Shown here in pieces: positions 1 through 18,000 of a stretch of 64,000 nucleotides of DNA. The notes below the pieces were generated by a model that worked only from the letters and a program-made list of their open reading frames with translations, made no database searches and was not told the DNA's origin. The position numbers were made by a program, and so were the translations under genes. The stretch's first letter is position 1. Every line of letters starts with the position of its first letter. Location: contig NC_079374.1 in the NCBI RefSeq assembly GCF_021018895.1, forward strand, positions 1,910,212-1,974,211, given 5' to 3'. The stretch is from Seriola aureovittata. Lineage: Eukaryota > Chordata > Actinopteri > Carangiformes > Carangidae.

Positions 1-4244
<4,244 letters not shown>

Positions 4245-4864
4245 CCTCCTCCTCCTCCTCCTCCCTTCTTCTCTCTGCTCCTCCATCTCCCCTGGGCCAA
4301 ACTCCCATCATTCCCTCTTTAAAATAATGATAAACAAAGACAAACAGCGATGGGAAACCTCTCTCTACACTGCACTCGATGGAAAACACCCTCAGCGTAT
4401 CGTGACAGCGACCACAGCATTCAGCCGAAACCCTCTCCGCCGCCGCCGCCGCCGCTCAGACGACCTGCGGCGCCCAGTTGTCGGACTCTCGCCCTAACAG
4501 ATGACCTAGTCATAGTGTTGTATAAAAACAGAGTAAACAAAAAGTGAATATTGTCATGTCTGTACTAGCTAGGAGGCAACATTTTTGTAGATGTTTGTTT
4601 TAAAGAGACAGTACTGCGTCCCGTCATCCCACCACAGCCGCCGCCCTCCCATCACATTGTAGTCCTGTTGGGTGTTGTAGACCATCTGTAGGACAGTGTC
4701 AGTGGGTTTTCTGTCTCAGCAGACTGAAGTAAAAGCACACAAACACACTGCAATGTCTTCTCCTCTATAGATCATGTGACTCTCCCTCATATTTATTCAT
4801 CCCCGTTCTTTTCTAAGCTGAAATACATCCTCATCGTCTGTCCTGTTGTTAGCTCTGGGTACAG

Positions 4865-4912
<48 letters not shown>

Positions 4913-5385
4913 TTCTACCCACCAGGTACTGTCTCTTCTAAATAAATCCATAAATGTTTTAGAGATTTGAATGAGGTTATCATGCATGTGGACATTTGCA
5001 AGCTTCCATGCTGTCAGTCAGTCAGTGTTCCCCCGTGTCCCTCTGTAAACCTCCGAGAAAGAAAAGACAAAAATGTACTTTAAAAAAACAAAAAAAAACA
5101 AACTAAATTAAAAAAAAAAAAAAAAAAAAAACATTCCAGCTGTTTGGAAAACTGAACTCAGCCAAGGGAAGCAAGACGGGGGCAAGAAAAAACCAACAGC
5201 GACGGAGCCGGACGTTGACTTGACACCTATGCACATCCCTTGCATTTCGGGTGACATTTCTAAACCACAGATTTATAATAATAATAATAATGATAATAAA
5301 AAAAAATTTAAAAAAAAAGATCGATCATGTAGTGAGATGTGTTTGTAAAAAAGAAAATCAAATAAAAGTCTTGATTTTTCTCTTT
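4245..5385 (+). other. cask: cask 3'UTR (approximate end)
   Basis: This is transcript sequence after the cask stop codon. It includes a (CA)n run at 4865-4911 and A-rich stretches at 5080-5130. AATAAA hexamers lie at 4941-4946 and 5361-5366, and the second is taken as the likely distal poly(A) signal. The real end may lie further on, because vertebrate CASK 3'UTRs can be several kilobases long. No coding signal is visible. Confidence 0.5.
4865..4911. repeat. (CA)n microsatellite in cask 3'UTR
   Basis: An uninterrupted CA run of about 46 nt in the presumed 3'UTR. Confidence 0.95.
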
Positions 5386-6785
5386 TTGATTTGTCATACA
5401 CAAATAATTAAAAAAAAAAAAAAGCAGGAAGAATTTCACTTTACTCCTCATTTGCCATTTCAGAAATGTGATGTCCCAGAGTATTAGTGTCTCAATCAAG
5501 TTTAACAATGGACGAAAGATGAAATGCTGATTTTTATTCTGAAACTGTGTAACCGCCTGCAAACAAGTGTACACTCCGTATTCTGCAAAGGTGACGGCTT
5601 TGCGAGGGAAGAGGAGGCAGTGTGTGCATCTGATTAACCATGTACATGAATATGACAGACTGACATACAACTGCCCCCTGTGTAAATGACTCTGCAATGA
5701 TAAGAGTTCTTCAGTATGAACAATTTTTTAAATATATTTCCTTTTATGTGTTGGAAAAACGAACCTTGGAGTGGCTCTTCTTTTTTTTTTGTTTTTTTTG
5801 TTTTTTTTGTTTTTCCACTGCACATAAACATCACATGATCAACACGTCTGAGCAGGTCTGACTCAGTGGAACACTGATCTCGTTCCAGAATAAAAGAACG
5901 ACAATATAAAAACATTTAAACAAGAGCATTGAAAAGCCAAAGTAAAACTACAGAGGTGTCCTCAGTAAAATGAACTGAAAGTAGCAAAAGTAAAAGTCTT
6001 TGAGTGATTATGTGATTACTTGATTGAAAGAAAACATCATAGGATAATAAATTTATTGTTTATCTTCGATTTTGAGCAAAAATTACAAATCTTTTTTGGT
6101 TCCAGCTTCTTCAATTTAACGATTTTCCACTTTTCCCGACTTATGTTGTAATAGTCGGAAAATCTTTGGGTTTTGAATTCTTGGTCAAATATAAAAAGTT
6201 ATTTATTATGTTAAGTGTTCACTATTACAATGCAGCAACTAATTGACTAATGAATAAAGATAATCATTAGTTGTTGCCATACTTTGTATTATAAATGACA
6301 TTTCATGTTGTCAATACTGATACATCAGTATGTAAAAGCAGCATTTTACTGTTGTAGCTTCTCCAGGTGGAGCTGCTTTTAGCTACTTTACAGTTCTGTG
6401 GTTCCCAATCTAAGGGTCGCGCCCCTCCAAAGGGTCACCAGATAAATCTCAGGGGTCATGAGAAGATTAATGTGAGAGAAGAGATAGCAAACACTGACTT
6501 CTGATAACCCAACCCTAATCCAAATATATAATTATTTTGTAGAAAAACGATTGATAATTTGGTCCAAACTGTTAATGCATAATAACTGCATAATTTTCTG
6601 TCTATTAATTAGTCAATTGAGTAATTCTTTTACTAATTACAATAACTCAAATACTTTAGTACAGCTCTTAGGTAATTGTGCTTTACTCGTTTTTCCATTT
6701 CATTCTATCTCACATTGCAGAGGAAAATGTAATTTTACCTGAACTTTCAGATTAAACTTTCACATAAACAATTTATGTGAATAAC
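5386..6785. other. intergenic DNA between cask and the satellite array
   Basis: No gene was recognised. It contains homopolymer-rich stretches (T-runs near 5782-5815) and a degenerate AATCGATTAATC-type repeat at about 6085-6285. A hAT-like dispersed repeat fragment at about 6400-6560 has GTGGTTCCCAATCTAAGGGT followed by an AGGGTCACCAGATAAAT segment, a pattern typical of short vertebrate hAT relics. Confidence 0.55.
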
Positions 6786-9775
6786 ATATAATAAGTAAGT
6801 AAGTAATAAAGCATGATAAAGCATAAAAACGTCAAGAAATGTCATGTTATACTAAGGCATAAAAAAGTAAAAAAAATAACAGGATAGTCAGGCATAAATA
6901 CATCATGGTATGGTAAGGCATGACAAAAAAGTCATAATATAGTAAGGAATATAAAAGTAAAAAAGTAGTAAGGCATGAAATCATCATAGTATCGTAAGGC
7001 AAAAAAAGGTCAAAAAAGGTCATAGTATAGTAAAACATAAAAACTTCAAAAAACGTCATAGTATAATAAGTTATAAAAACGCCAAAGAGTGTCTTGCTAT
7101 AGTAAGGCATAAAAAGGTTAAAAAAAATGTAATTGTTTAGTAAGGCATAAAAATGCAAAAAAAAAACGTCATTGTATAATATGGCATAAAAAGTTTTAAA
7201 AAAGTCATAGTATAGTAAAGCATAAAAAGGTCAAAAACCATCATAGTATAAGTCATAAAAACGCCAAAGAGCGTCTTGCTATAGTAAGGCATAAAAAGGT
7301 AAAAAAAAAGTCATACTATAATAAGGCATAAAAATGCTAAATAAAGAAGTGATAGTATAATAAGGCATAAAATGTCATAGTATAGTAAGGCATAAAGATG
7401 CTATAAAAGAAAAAGACTTAGTATAGTAAGGCATAAAGATGCAAAAAAAAAAAAAGTCATACTATAATATGGTACAAAAACGTCTTTCTACAGTAAGGCA
7501 TAAAAATGTCATAGTATAGTATGGCATAATAACATCATGGTATAGTAAGAAATAAAAAGATAAGAAAACGTCATAGTATAGTAAGGTACAAAGAGGCCAA
7601 AAAAAAAAGACTTAGTATAGTAAGGCAAGAAAAACGCCTAATAACATCATAGTATAGTAAGGCATTAAAAGGTTAAAAAAAGTTATAATATAATAAGGTA
7701 TAAAAACATCATAGTATAAGAAGTAAGAGTGTCTTGCTATAATAAGTCATAAAAATGTCATAGTTTAGTAAGGCATAAAAAGATTTATAAAAACGTCATA
7801 GTTTAGTAAAGCATAAAAATGTCATAGTATAGTAAGGCATGAAAATGCCAAAAAAAAAAAAAAGTCATAGTATGGTAAGGCATAAAAACATCATTGTATA
7901 ATGAGGCATAAAAACGTAAAATAAAAAAAGTCATAGTATAATAAGGTATAAAAATGTCACAGTATAGTAAGGCATAAAAATGTCATAGTTTAGTAAGGCA
8001 TAAAAATGTCATAGTTTAGTAAGGCATACAAACATGATTATATAGTAAGGCATGAAAATGCCCCAAAAAAAAAATCATAGTATAGTAAGCCATGAAAATG
8101 CTAAAAAAAAAAAAAAAAAAAAAAAGTCATAGTATAGTAATGCATAAAAACGTAAAAAAAAGTCATAGTATAATAATGTATAAAAATGTCATAGTTTAGT
8201 AAGGCATAAAAACGTGATTGTAAAGTAAGGCATGAAAACGTCATAGTATAGTAATGCATAAAAACGTTTAGAAAAAAAGTCATAGTATAATGAGGCTTAA
8301 AAATGTCATGTTTTAGTAAGGAATAAAAATGTCATAGTTTAGTAAGGCATAAAAAAATGATTGTATAGTAAGGCATAAAAATGCTAAAAAAAAAAAAAAA
8401 GACTTAGTATAGTAAGGCATAAAAACATCATTGTATAGTGAGGCATAAAAACGTTTAAAAAAAAAGACATAGTATAATAAGGTATAAAAATGTCACAGTA
8501 TAGTAATGCATAAAAATGTCATAGTTTAGAAAGGCATGAAAATGCTAAAAAAAAAAGTCATAGTATAATAAGGCATAAAAATATCATAGTATAGTAAGGC
8601 ATGAAAATGCCAAAAAAAAAAAAGTCATAGTATAGTAAGGCATAAAAACATGATTGTATAGTAAGGCATGAAAATGCTAAAAAAAAAAAAGTCATAGTAT
8701 AATAAGTCATATAAACGCCAAAGAGTGTCTTGCTATAATAAGTCATAAAAACGTCATAGTTTAGTAAGGCATAAAAACGCCAAAGAGTGTCTTGCTATAA
8801 TAAATCATAAAAATGTCATAGTTTAGTAAGGCATAAAAATGCTAAAAAAAAAAGTCATAGTATAATAACACATAAAAACGTCATTGTATAGTAATGCACA
8901 AAAACGTCATAGTATAGTAAGGCATAAAAAAGTAAAAAAAAAAAGTCACAGTATAGTAAGGCATGAAAACATCATAGTATAGTAACGCATGAAAATGCTA
9001 AAAAAAAAAGTCATAGTATAGTAAGGCATAAAAACGTCATTGAATAGTTATGCATAAAAACGTTTTTAAAAAAAAGTCATATTATAATAAGGCATAAAAA
9101 TGTAATTGTATAGTAATGCACGAAAATGCCCCAAAAAAAAATTTCATAGTATAGTAAGGCATAAAAACGTGATTGTAAGGTAAGGCATGAAAATGCTAAA
9201 AAAAAAAAAAAAAAAAAAAAAGTCATAGTAAGGCATAAAAACATCATAGTATAGTTAGGCGTAAAAACGTAAAAAAAATGTCATAGTTTAGTAAGGCATG
9301 AAAAGGTCATAGTATAGTAATGCATGAAAACGTTAAATAAAAGTCATAGTATAATAAGGCACAAAAATGTCATAGTATAGAAATGCATAAAAATGTCGTG
9401 GTTTAGTAAGGCATGAAAATGCTAAAAAACAAAAAGTCATAGCATAATAAGGTATAAAACTGTCATAGTATAATAATGCATAAAAACGTTAAAACGAAGT
9501 CATAGTATAATAATGCATAAAAATGTCATTGTATAGTAAGGCATAAAAATGCTAAAAAAAAAAAAAGTCATAGTATAATAAGGTATAAAAATGTCATAGT
9601 ATAATAATGCATAAAAACGGAAAAAAAAAAAGTCATAGTATAATAAGGCATAAAAATATCATAGTTTAGTAATGCATAAAAATGTCATAGTTTAGTAAGG
9701 CATACAAACATGATTGTATAGTAAGACATGAACATGCCAAAAAAAAAAAAGTCATAGTATAGTAAGGCATAAAAA

Positions 9776-12700
9776 GGTAAAAAAACAAGTCATAGTATAA
9801 TAATGTATAAAAATGTCATAGTATAGTAAGGCAAAAAATGTCAAAAAACGTCATAGTATTGCAAGGCAAAAAATGTCAAAAAAAGTCATAGTATAGTAAG
9901 GCAAAAAATGTCAATAAACGTCATAGTATAGCAAGGCAAAAAATGTCAAAAAAAGTCATAGTATAGTAAGGCAAGAAAAAGTCACAGTATAGCAAGGCAA
10001 AAAATGTCATAATATAGTAAGTTAAAAAAATGTCAAAAAAAAGTCATAGTATAGCAAGGCAAAAAATGGCAAAAAACGTCATAGTACATTACGGCAAAAA
10101 AAGGTCAAAAAAAGTCATAGTATAGTAAGGCAAGAAAAAGTCATAGTATAGCAAGGCAAAAAATGTCATAATATAGTAAGTTAAAAAAATGTCAAAAAAA
10201 AGTCATAGTATAGCAAGGCAAAAAATGGCAAAAAACGTCATAGTACATTACGGCAAAAAAAGGAAAAAAAAAGTCATAGTATAGTAAGGCAAGAAAAAGT
10301 CATAGTATAGCAAGGCAAAAAATTTCAAAAAACGTCATAGTATAGCAAGGCAAGAAAAAGTCACAGTATAGCAAGTCAAAAAATGTCATAATATAGTAAG
10401 TTTAAAAAAAAGTTAAAAAAAAAAGTCATAGTATAGCAAGGCAAAAAAAGTTAAAAAAAAGTCATAGTATTGTCAGGCATAAAAAAGTCATAGTATAGTA
10501 AGGCAAAAAATGTCCAAAAACGTCATAGTATAGTAAGGCAAGAAAAAGTCACAGTATAGCAAGGCAAAAAATGTCATAATATAGTAAGTTAAAAAAATGT
10601 CAAAAAAAAGTCATAGTATAGCAAGGCAAAAAATGGCAAAAAACGTCATAGTACATTACGGCAAAAAAAGGTCAAAAAAAGTCATAGTATAGTAAGGCAA
10701 GAAAAAGTCATAGTATAGCAAGGCAAAAAAATTAAAAAAAGTCATAGTATAGCAAGGCAAAAAATGTCAAAAAAAGTCATAGTATAGTAAGGCAAAAAAA
10801 TTCAAAAAACGTCATAGTATAGCAAGGCAAAAAATGTCCAAAAACGTCATAGTATAGTAAGGCAAAAATGTCATAATATAGTAAGTTAGAAAAAAAGTCA
10901 AAAAAAGTCATAGTATAGTAAGGCAAAAAAAAGTCATAGTATAGCAAGGCAAAAAATGTCAAAAAAAGTCATAGTATAGCAAGGCAAAAAATGTCAAAAA
11001 AAGTCATAGTATAGTAAGGCAAAAAAAGGTAAAAAAACAAGTCATAGTATAATAATGTATAAAAATGTCATAGTATAGTAAGGCAAAAAATGTCAAAAAA
11101 CGTCATAGTATTGCAAGGCAAAAAATGTCAAAAAAAGTCATAGTATAGTAAGGCAAAAAATGTCAAAAAACGTCATAGTATAGCAAGGCAAAAAATGTCA
11201 AAAAAAGTCATAGTATAGTAAGGCAAGAAAGAGTCACAGTATAGCAAGGCAAAAAATGTCATAATATAGTAAGTTAAAAAAATGTCAAAAAAAAGTCATA
11301 GTATAGCAAGGCAAAAAATGGCAAAAAACGTCATAGTACATTACGGCAAAAAAAGGTCAAAAAAAGTCATAGTATAGTAAGGCAAGAAAAAGTCATAGTA
11401 TAGCAAGGCAAAAAATGTCAAAAAACGTCATAGTATAGCAAGGCAAAAAATGTCAAAAAAAGTCATAGTATAGCAAGGCAAAAAAATTAAAAAAACGTCA
11501 TAGTATAGCAAGGCAAAAAATGTCCAAAAACGTCATAGTATAGTAAGGCAAAAATGTCATAATATAGTAAGTTAGAAAAAAAGTCAAAAAAAGTCATAGT
11601 ATAGTAAGGCAAGAAAAAGTCATAGTATAGCAAGGCAAAAAATGTCAAAAAAAGTCATAGTATAGTAAGGCAAAAAAAGGTAAAAAAACAAGTCATAGTA
11701 TAATAATGTATAAAAATGTCATAGTATAGTAAGGCAAAAAATGTCAAAAAACGTCATAGTATTGCAAGGCAAAAAATGTCAAAAAAAGTCATAGTATAGT
11801 AAGGCAAAAAATGTCAATAAACGTCATAGTATAGCAAGGCAAAAAATGTCAAAAAAAGTCATAGTATAGTAAGGCAAGAAAAAGTCACAGTATAGCAAGG
11901 CAAAAAATGTCATGATATAGTAAGTTAAAAAAATGTCAAAAAAAAATCATAGTATAGCAAGGCAAAAAATGGCAAAAAACGTCATAGTACATTACGGCAA
12001 AAAAAGGTCAAAAAAAGTCATAGTATAGTAAGGCAAGAAAAAGCCATAGTATAGCAAGGCAAAAAATGTCATAATATAGTAAGTTAAAAAAATTTCAAAA
12101 AAAAGTCATAGTATAGCAAGGCAAAAAATGGCAAAAAACGTCATAGTACATTACGGCAAAAAAAGGTAAAAAAAAGTCATAGTATAGTAAGGCAAGAAAA
12201 AGTCATAGTATAGCAAGGCAAAAAATGTCATAATATAGTAAGTTAAAAAAATGTCAAAAAAAAGTCATAGTATAGCAAGGCAAAAAATGGCAAAAAACGT
12301 CATAGTACATTACGGCAAAAAAAGGAAAAAAAAAGTCATAGTATAGTAAGGCAAGAAAAAGTCATAGTATAGCAAGGCAAAAAATGTCAAAAAACGTCAT
12401 AGTATAGCAAGGCAAGAAAAAGTCACAGTATAGCAAGGCAAAAAATGTCATAATATAGTAAGTTTAAAAAAAAGTTAAAAAAAAAAGTCATAGTATAGCA
12501 AGGCAAAAAAAGTTAAAAAAAAGTCATAGTATTGTCAGGCATAAAAAAGTCATAGTATAGTAAGGCAAAAAATGTCCAAAAACGTCATAGTATTGCAAGG
12601 CAAAAAATGTCAAAAAAAGTCATAGTATAGTAAGGCAAGAAAAAGTCACAGTATAGCAAGGCAAAAAATGTCATAATATAGTAAGTTAAAAAAATGTCAA

Positions 12701-13255
12701 AAAAAAGTCATAGTATAGCAAGGCAAAAAATGGCAAAAAACGTCATAGTACATTACGGCAAAAAAAGGTCAAAAAAAGTCATAGTATAGTAAGGCAAGAA
12801 AAAGTCATAGTATAGCAAGGCAAAAAAATAAAAAAAAAGTCATAGTATAGCAAGGCAAAAAATGTCAAAAAAAGTCATAGTATAGTAAGGCAAAAAAAAT
12901 TAAAAAAACGTCATAGTATAGCAAGGCAAAAAATGTCCAAAAACGTCATAGTATAGTAAGGCAAAAATGTCATAATATAGTAAGTTAGAAAAAAAGTCAA
13001 AAAAAGTCATAGTATAGTAAGGCAAGAAAAAGTCATAGTATAGCAAGGCAAAAAATGTCAAAAAAAGTCATAGTATAGCAAGGCAAAAAATGTCAAAAAA
13101 AGTCATAGTATAGTAAGGCAAAAAATGTCAAAAAACGTCATAGTATATTACGGCAAAAAAAGTCATAGTATAGTAAGGCAAGAAAAAGTCACAGTACAGC
13201 AAGGCAAAAAATGTCATAATATAGTAAGTTTAAAAAAAAGTCAAAAAATGTCATA
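9776..13255. repeat. satellite zone 2: nested higher-order repeats
   Basis: The marker GTCATAGTACATTACGG recurs at 10078, 10237, 10645, 11330, 11981, 12140, 12299 and 12742. Spacings of 159 bp occur three times. A second marker, GGTAAAAAAACAAGTC, starts at 9776, 11028 and 11679. Both markers show a 651-bp step (11028 to 11679; 11330 to 11981) and a 1903-bp step (9776 to 11679; 10078 to 11981). This is direct evidence of amplification at several scales. Confidence 0.9.
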
Positions 13256-15079
13256 ATATAATAATGCATAAAAACGTAAAAAAAAATTCATAGTATAATA
13301 AGGCATAAAAATATCATAGTTTAGTAATGCATAAAAATGTCATAGTATAGTGAGGCATAAAAACGTAGAAAAAATGTCATAGTTTAGTAAGGCATGAAAA
13401 TGCTAAAAAAAAAAAGAAAAAAAGTCATAGTATAGTAATGCATAAAAACGTAAAAAAAAAGTCATAGTTTAGTAAGGCATAAAAATGTCATAGTTTAGTA
13501 AGGCATACAAACATGATTGTATAGTAAGGCATAAAAACGTGATTGTAAAGTAAGACATGAAAATGCTAAAAAAAAAAAAAAAAAAAAATGTCATAGTATA
13601 GTGAGGCATAAAAACATTTAAAAAAATGTCATAGTTTAGTATGGCATGAAAATGCTAAAAAAAAAAAAAAAAAATGTCATAGTTTAGTAAGGCATAAAAC
13701 CATCATAGTATAGTAATGCATGAAAATGTTAAATAAAAGTCATAATATAATAAGGCATAAAAATGTCATAGTATAGAAATGCATAGAAATGTCATAGTTT
13801 AGTAAGGCATGAAAATGCTAAAAAAAAAAAGTCATAGTATAATAAGGTATAAAAAATTTCATAGTATAATAATGCACAAAAACGTAAAAAAAAAAGTCAT
13901 AGTATAATAAGGCATAAAAATGTCATAGTTTAGTAAGGCATAAAAATGTCATAGTATAGTGAGGCATAAAAACATGATTGTATACTAAGGCATGAAAATG
14001 CTAAAAAAAAAAAAAAGAAAAAAAGTCATAGTATAGTAATGCATAAAAACGTAAAAAAAAAAGTCATAGTTTAGTAAGGCATGAAAATGCCAAAAAAAAA
14101 AGTCATAGTATAGTAAGGCATAAAAACGTGATTGTAAAGTAAGGCATGAAAATGCTAAAAAAAAAAAAAAAAAAATGTCATAGTATAGTGAGGAATAAAA
14201 ACGTAAAAAAAAATGTCATAGTTTAGTAAGGCATGAAAATGCCAAAAAAAAAAAGTCATAGTATAGTAAGGCATAAAAACGTGATTGTAAAGTAAGACAT
14301 GAAAATGCTAAAAAAAAAAAAAAAAAAATGTCATAGTATAGTGAGGCATAAAAACGTAAAAAAAAATGTCATAGTTTAGTAAGGCATGAAAATGCTAAAA
14401 AAAAAAAAAAAAAATGTCATAGTATAGTGAGGCATAAAAACATTAAAAAATTGTCATAGTTTAGTAAGGCATGAAAATGCTAAAAAAAAAAAAAAAAAAG
14501 TCATAGTGAGGCATAAAAACATCATAGTATAGTTAGGCATAAAAACGTAAAAAAAATGTCATAGTTTAGTAAGGCATGAAAATGCTAAAAAAAAAAAAAA
14601 AAAATGTCATAGTATAGTGAGGCATAAAAACATTAAAAAATTGTCATAGTTTAGTAAGGCATGAAAATGCTAAAAAAAAAAAAAAAAAATTCATAGTATA
14701 ATAAGGCATAAAAACATCATAGTATAGTTAGGCATAAAAACGTAAAAAAAAATGTCATAGTTTAGTAAGGCATGAAAATGCTAAAAAAAAAAAAAAAAAA
14801 AAATGTCATAGTATAGTGAGGCATAAAAACATTAAAAAATTGTCATAGTTTAGTAAGGCATGAAAATGCTAAAAAAAAAAAAAAAAAAGTCATAGTAAGG
14901 CATAAAAACATCATAGTATAGTTAGGCATAAAAACGTAAAAAAAATGTCATAGTTTAGTAAGGCATGAAAAGGTCATAGTATAGTAATGCATGAAAATGT
15001 TAAATAAAAGTCATAGTATAATAAGGCATAAAAATGTCATAGTATAGAAATGCATAGAAATGTCATAGTTTAGTAAGGC

Positions 15080-18000
15080 ATGAAAATGCTAAAAAAAAAA
15101 AAAAAAAAAAAAAAAGTCATAGTATAATAAGGTATAAAAATGTTAAGTATAGTAAGGCATAAAAATGCTAAAAAAAAAAAGTCATAATATAATAAGGTAT
15201 AAAAATGTCATAGTTTAGTAAGGCATAAAAATGTCATAGTTTAGTAAGGCATAAAAACATGATTGTATAATAAGGCATGAAAATGCCCCCCCAAAAAAAA
15301 GGCATAGTATAGTAAGGCATAAAAACGTGATTGTAAAGTAAGGCATGAAAATGCTAAGAAAAAAAAAAAATAAAAAAAAAAAAAAGTCATAGTATAGTAA
15401 GGCATAAAAAAGTCATAGTATAGTGAGGCATAAAAACGTAAAAAAAAAAGTCATAGTTTAGTAAGGCATGAAAATGCTAAAAAAAAAAAAAGTCATGTAA
15501 GGCGTAAAAACATCATTGTATAGTGAGGCATAAAAACGTAAAAAAATTTCATAGTTTAGTAAGGCATGAAAATGCTAAAAAAAAAAAAAGTCATAGTATA
15601 GTAAGGCGTAAAAACATCATTGTATAGTGAGGCATAAAAACATAAAAAAATTTCATAGTTTAGTAAGGCATGAAAATGCTAAAAAAAAAAAAAAATCATA
15701 GTATAGTAAGGCATAAAAACGTCATAGTATAGTAAGGCATAAAAACATCATAGTCTAGTAAGACATGAAAATGCAAAAAAAAAAGTCATTCTATAGAAAG
15801 GCATAAAAGCGTCATAGTATAATAATGCATAAAAGCTTTTAATAAGTCATAGTATAATAAGGCATAAAAATGTCATTGTATAATAAGGCATAAAAATGTC
15901 ATAGTTTAGTAAGGCTTAAAAATGTCATAGTTTAGTAAGGCATAAAACCATGATTGTATAGTAAGGCATGAAAATGCCCCCCCAAAAAAAGTCATAGTAT
16001 AGTAAGGCATAAAAACGTGATTGTAAAGTAAGGCATGAAAATGCTAAAAAAAAAAAAAAAAAAAAGTCATAGTATAGTAAGGCATAAAAACATTAAAAAA
16101 AGGTCATAGTTTAGTAAGGCATGAAAATGCTAAAAAAAAAAAAAAAAGTCATAGTATAGTAAGGCATAAAAACATTAAAAAATTGTCATAGTTTAGTAAG
16201 GCATAAAAACGTCATACTATAGTAATGCATAAAAACGTTTAAAAAAAGTCATATTATAATAAGGCATAAAAATGTGATAGTATAGAAATGCATAAAAATG
16301 TCATAGTTTAGCAAGGCATAAAAATGTCATAGTATAATAAGGCATAAAAACATCATAGTATAGTAAGGCATGAAAATGCAAAAGAAAAGGAATTTTATAG
16401 TAAGGCATAAAAACATCATAGTATAATAAGGCATAAAAATGTCATAGTTTAGTAAGGCATAAAAACGTCATAGTATAGTAATGCATAAAAACGTTTAAAA
16501 AAAAGTCATAGTATAATCAGGTATAAAAATGTCATGTATAATAATGCATAAAAACGTTTAAAAAAAGTCATAGTATAATAAGGCATAAAAACATCATAGT
16601 ATAGTAATGCATAAAAACGTAAAAAAAAAAGTCATAGTATAGTAAGGCATAAAAACGTGATTGTAAAGTAAGGCATGAAAATGCTAAAAAAATAAAATAA
16701 AAAAGAAATGTCATAGTATAGTAAGCATAAAAACATCATAGTATAGTGAGACATAAAAACGTAGAAAAAATTTCATAGTTTAGTAAGGCATGAAAATGCT
16801 AAAAAAAAAAAAAATGTCATAGTATAGTAAGGCATAAAAATGTCATACTTTAGTAAGGCATGAAAATGCTAAAAAAAAAAAAAAGTCATAGTATAATAAG
16901 GCATAATAACATCATAGTATAGTAAGGCATGAAAATGCCAAAAAAAAATGTCATAGTATAGTAAGGCATGAAAATGCCAAAAAAAAAGTCATAGTATAGT
17001 AAGGCATGAAAATGCAAAAAAAAAAAGTCATAGTATAATAAGGCATAAAAATGTCATTGTATAGTAAGGCATAAAAATGTCATACTTTAGTAAGGCATGA
17101 AAATGCTAAAAAAAAAAAGTCATAGTATAGTCAGGCATAAAAACGTGATTGTAAAGTAAGGTATGCAAATGCTAAAAAAAAAAAAAATGTCATAGTATAG
17201 TAAGGCATAAAAACATCATAGTATAGTGAGGCATAAAAACATGATTGTATACTAAGGCATGAAAATGCTAAAAAAAAAAAAAAAAAAAAAGTCATAGTAC
17301 AGTAAGGCATAAAAACGTGATTGTAAAGTAAGGCATGAAAATGCTAAAAAAAAAAAAAAAATTTCATAGTATAGTAATGCATAAAAACGTAAAAAAAAAG
17401 TCATAGTATAATAAGGCATAAAAATGTCATAGTATAGTAAGGCATGAAAATGCTAAAAAAAAAAGTCATAGTATAATAAGGCATAAAAATGTCATTGTAT
17501 AGTAAGGCATAAAAATGTCATACTTTAGTAAGGCATGAAAATGCTAAAAAAAAAAAGTCATAGTATAGTCAGGCATAAAAACGTGATTGTAAAGTAAGGT
17601 ATGCAAATGCTAAAAAAAAAAAAATGTCATAGTATAGTAAGGCATAAAAACATCATAGTATAGTGAGGCATAAAAACATGATTGTATACTAAGGCATGAA
17701 AATGCTAAAAAAAAAAAAAAAAAAAAAAAGTCATAGTATAGTAAGGCATAAAAACGTGATTGTAAAGTAAGGCATGAAAATGCTAAAAAAAAAAAAAAAA
17801 ATTTCATAGTATAGTAATGCATAAAAACGTAAAAAAAAAAGTCATAGTATAATAAGGCATAAAAATGTCATAGTATAGTAAGGCATGAAAATGCTAAAAA
17901 AAAAAGTCATAGTATAATAAGGCATAAAAATGTCATTGTATAGTAAGGCATAAAAATGTCATACTTTAGTAAGGCATGAAAATGCTAAAAAAAAAAAGTC

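Noticed and set aside
5308..5915. Minus-strand open frames after cask
   Set aside because: Composed of poly(F)/poly(K) from homopolymer runs in UTR and intergenic DNA.
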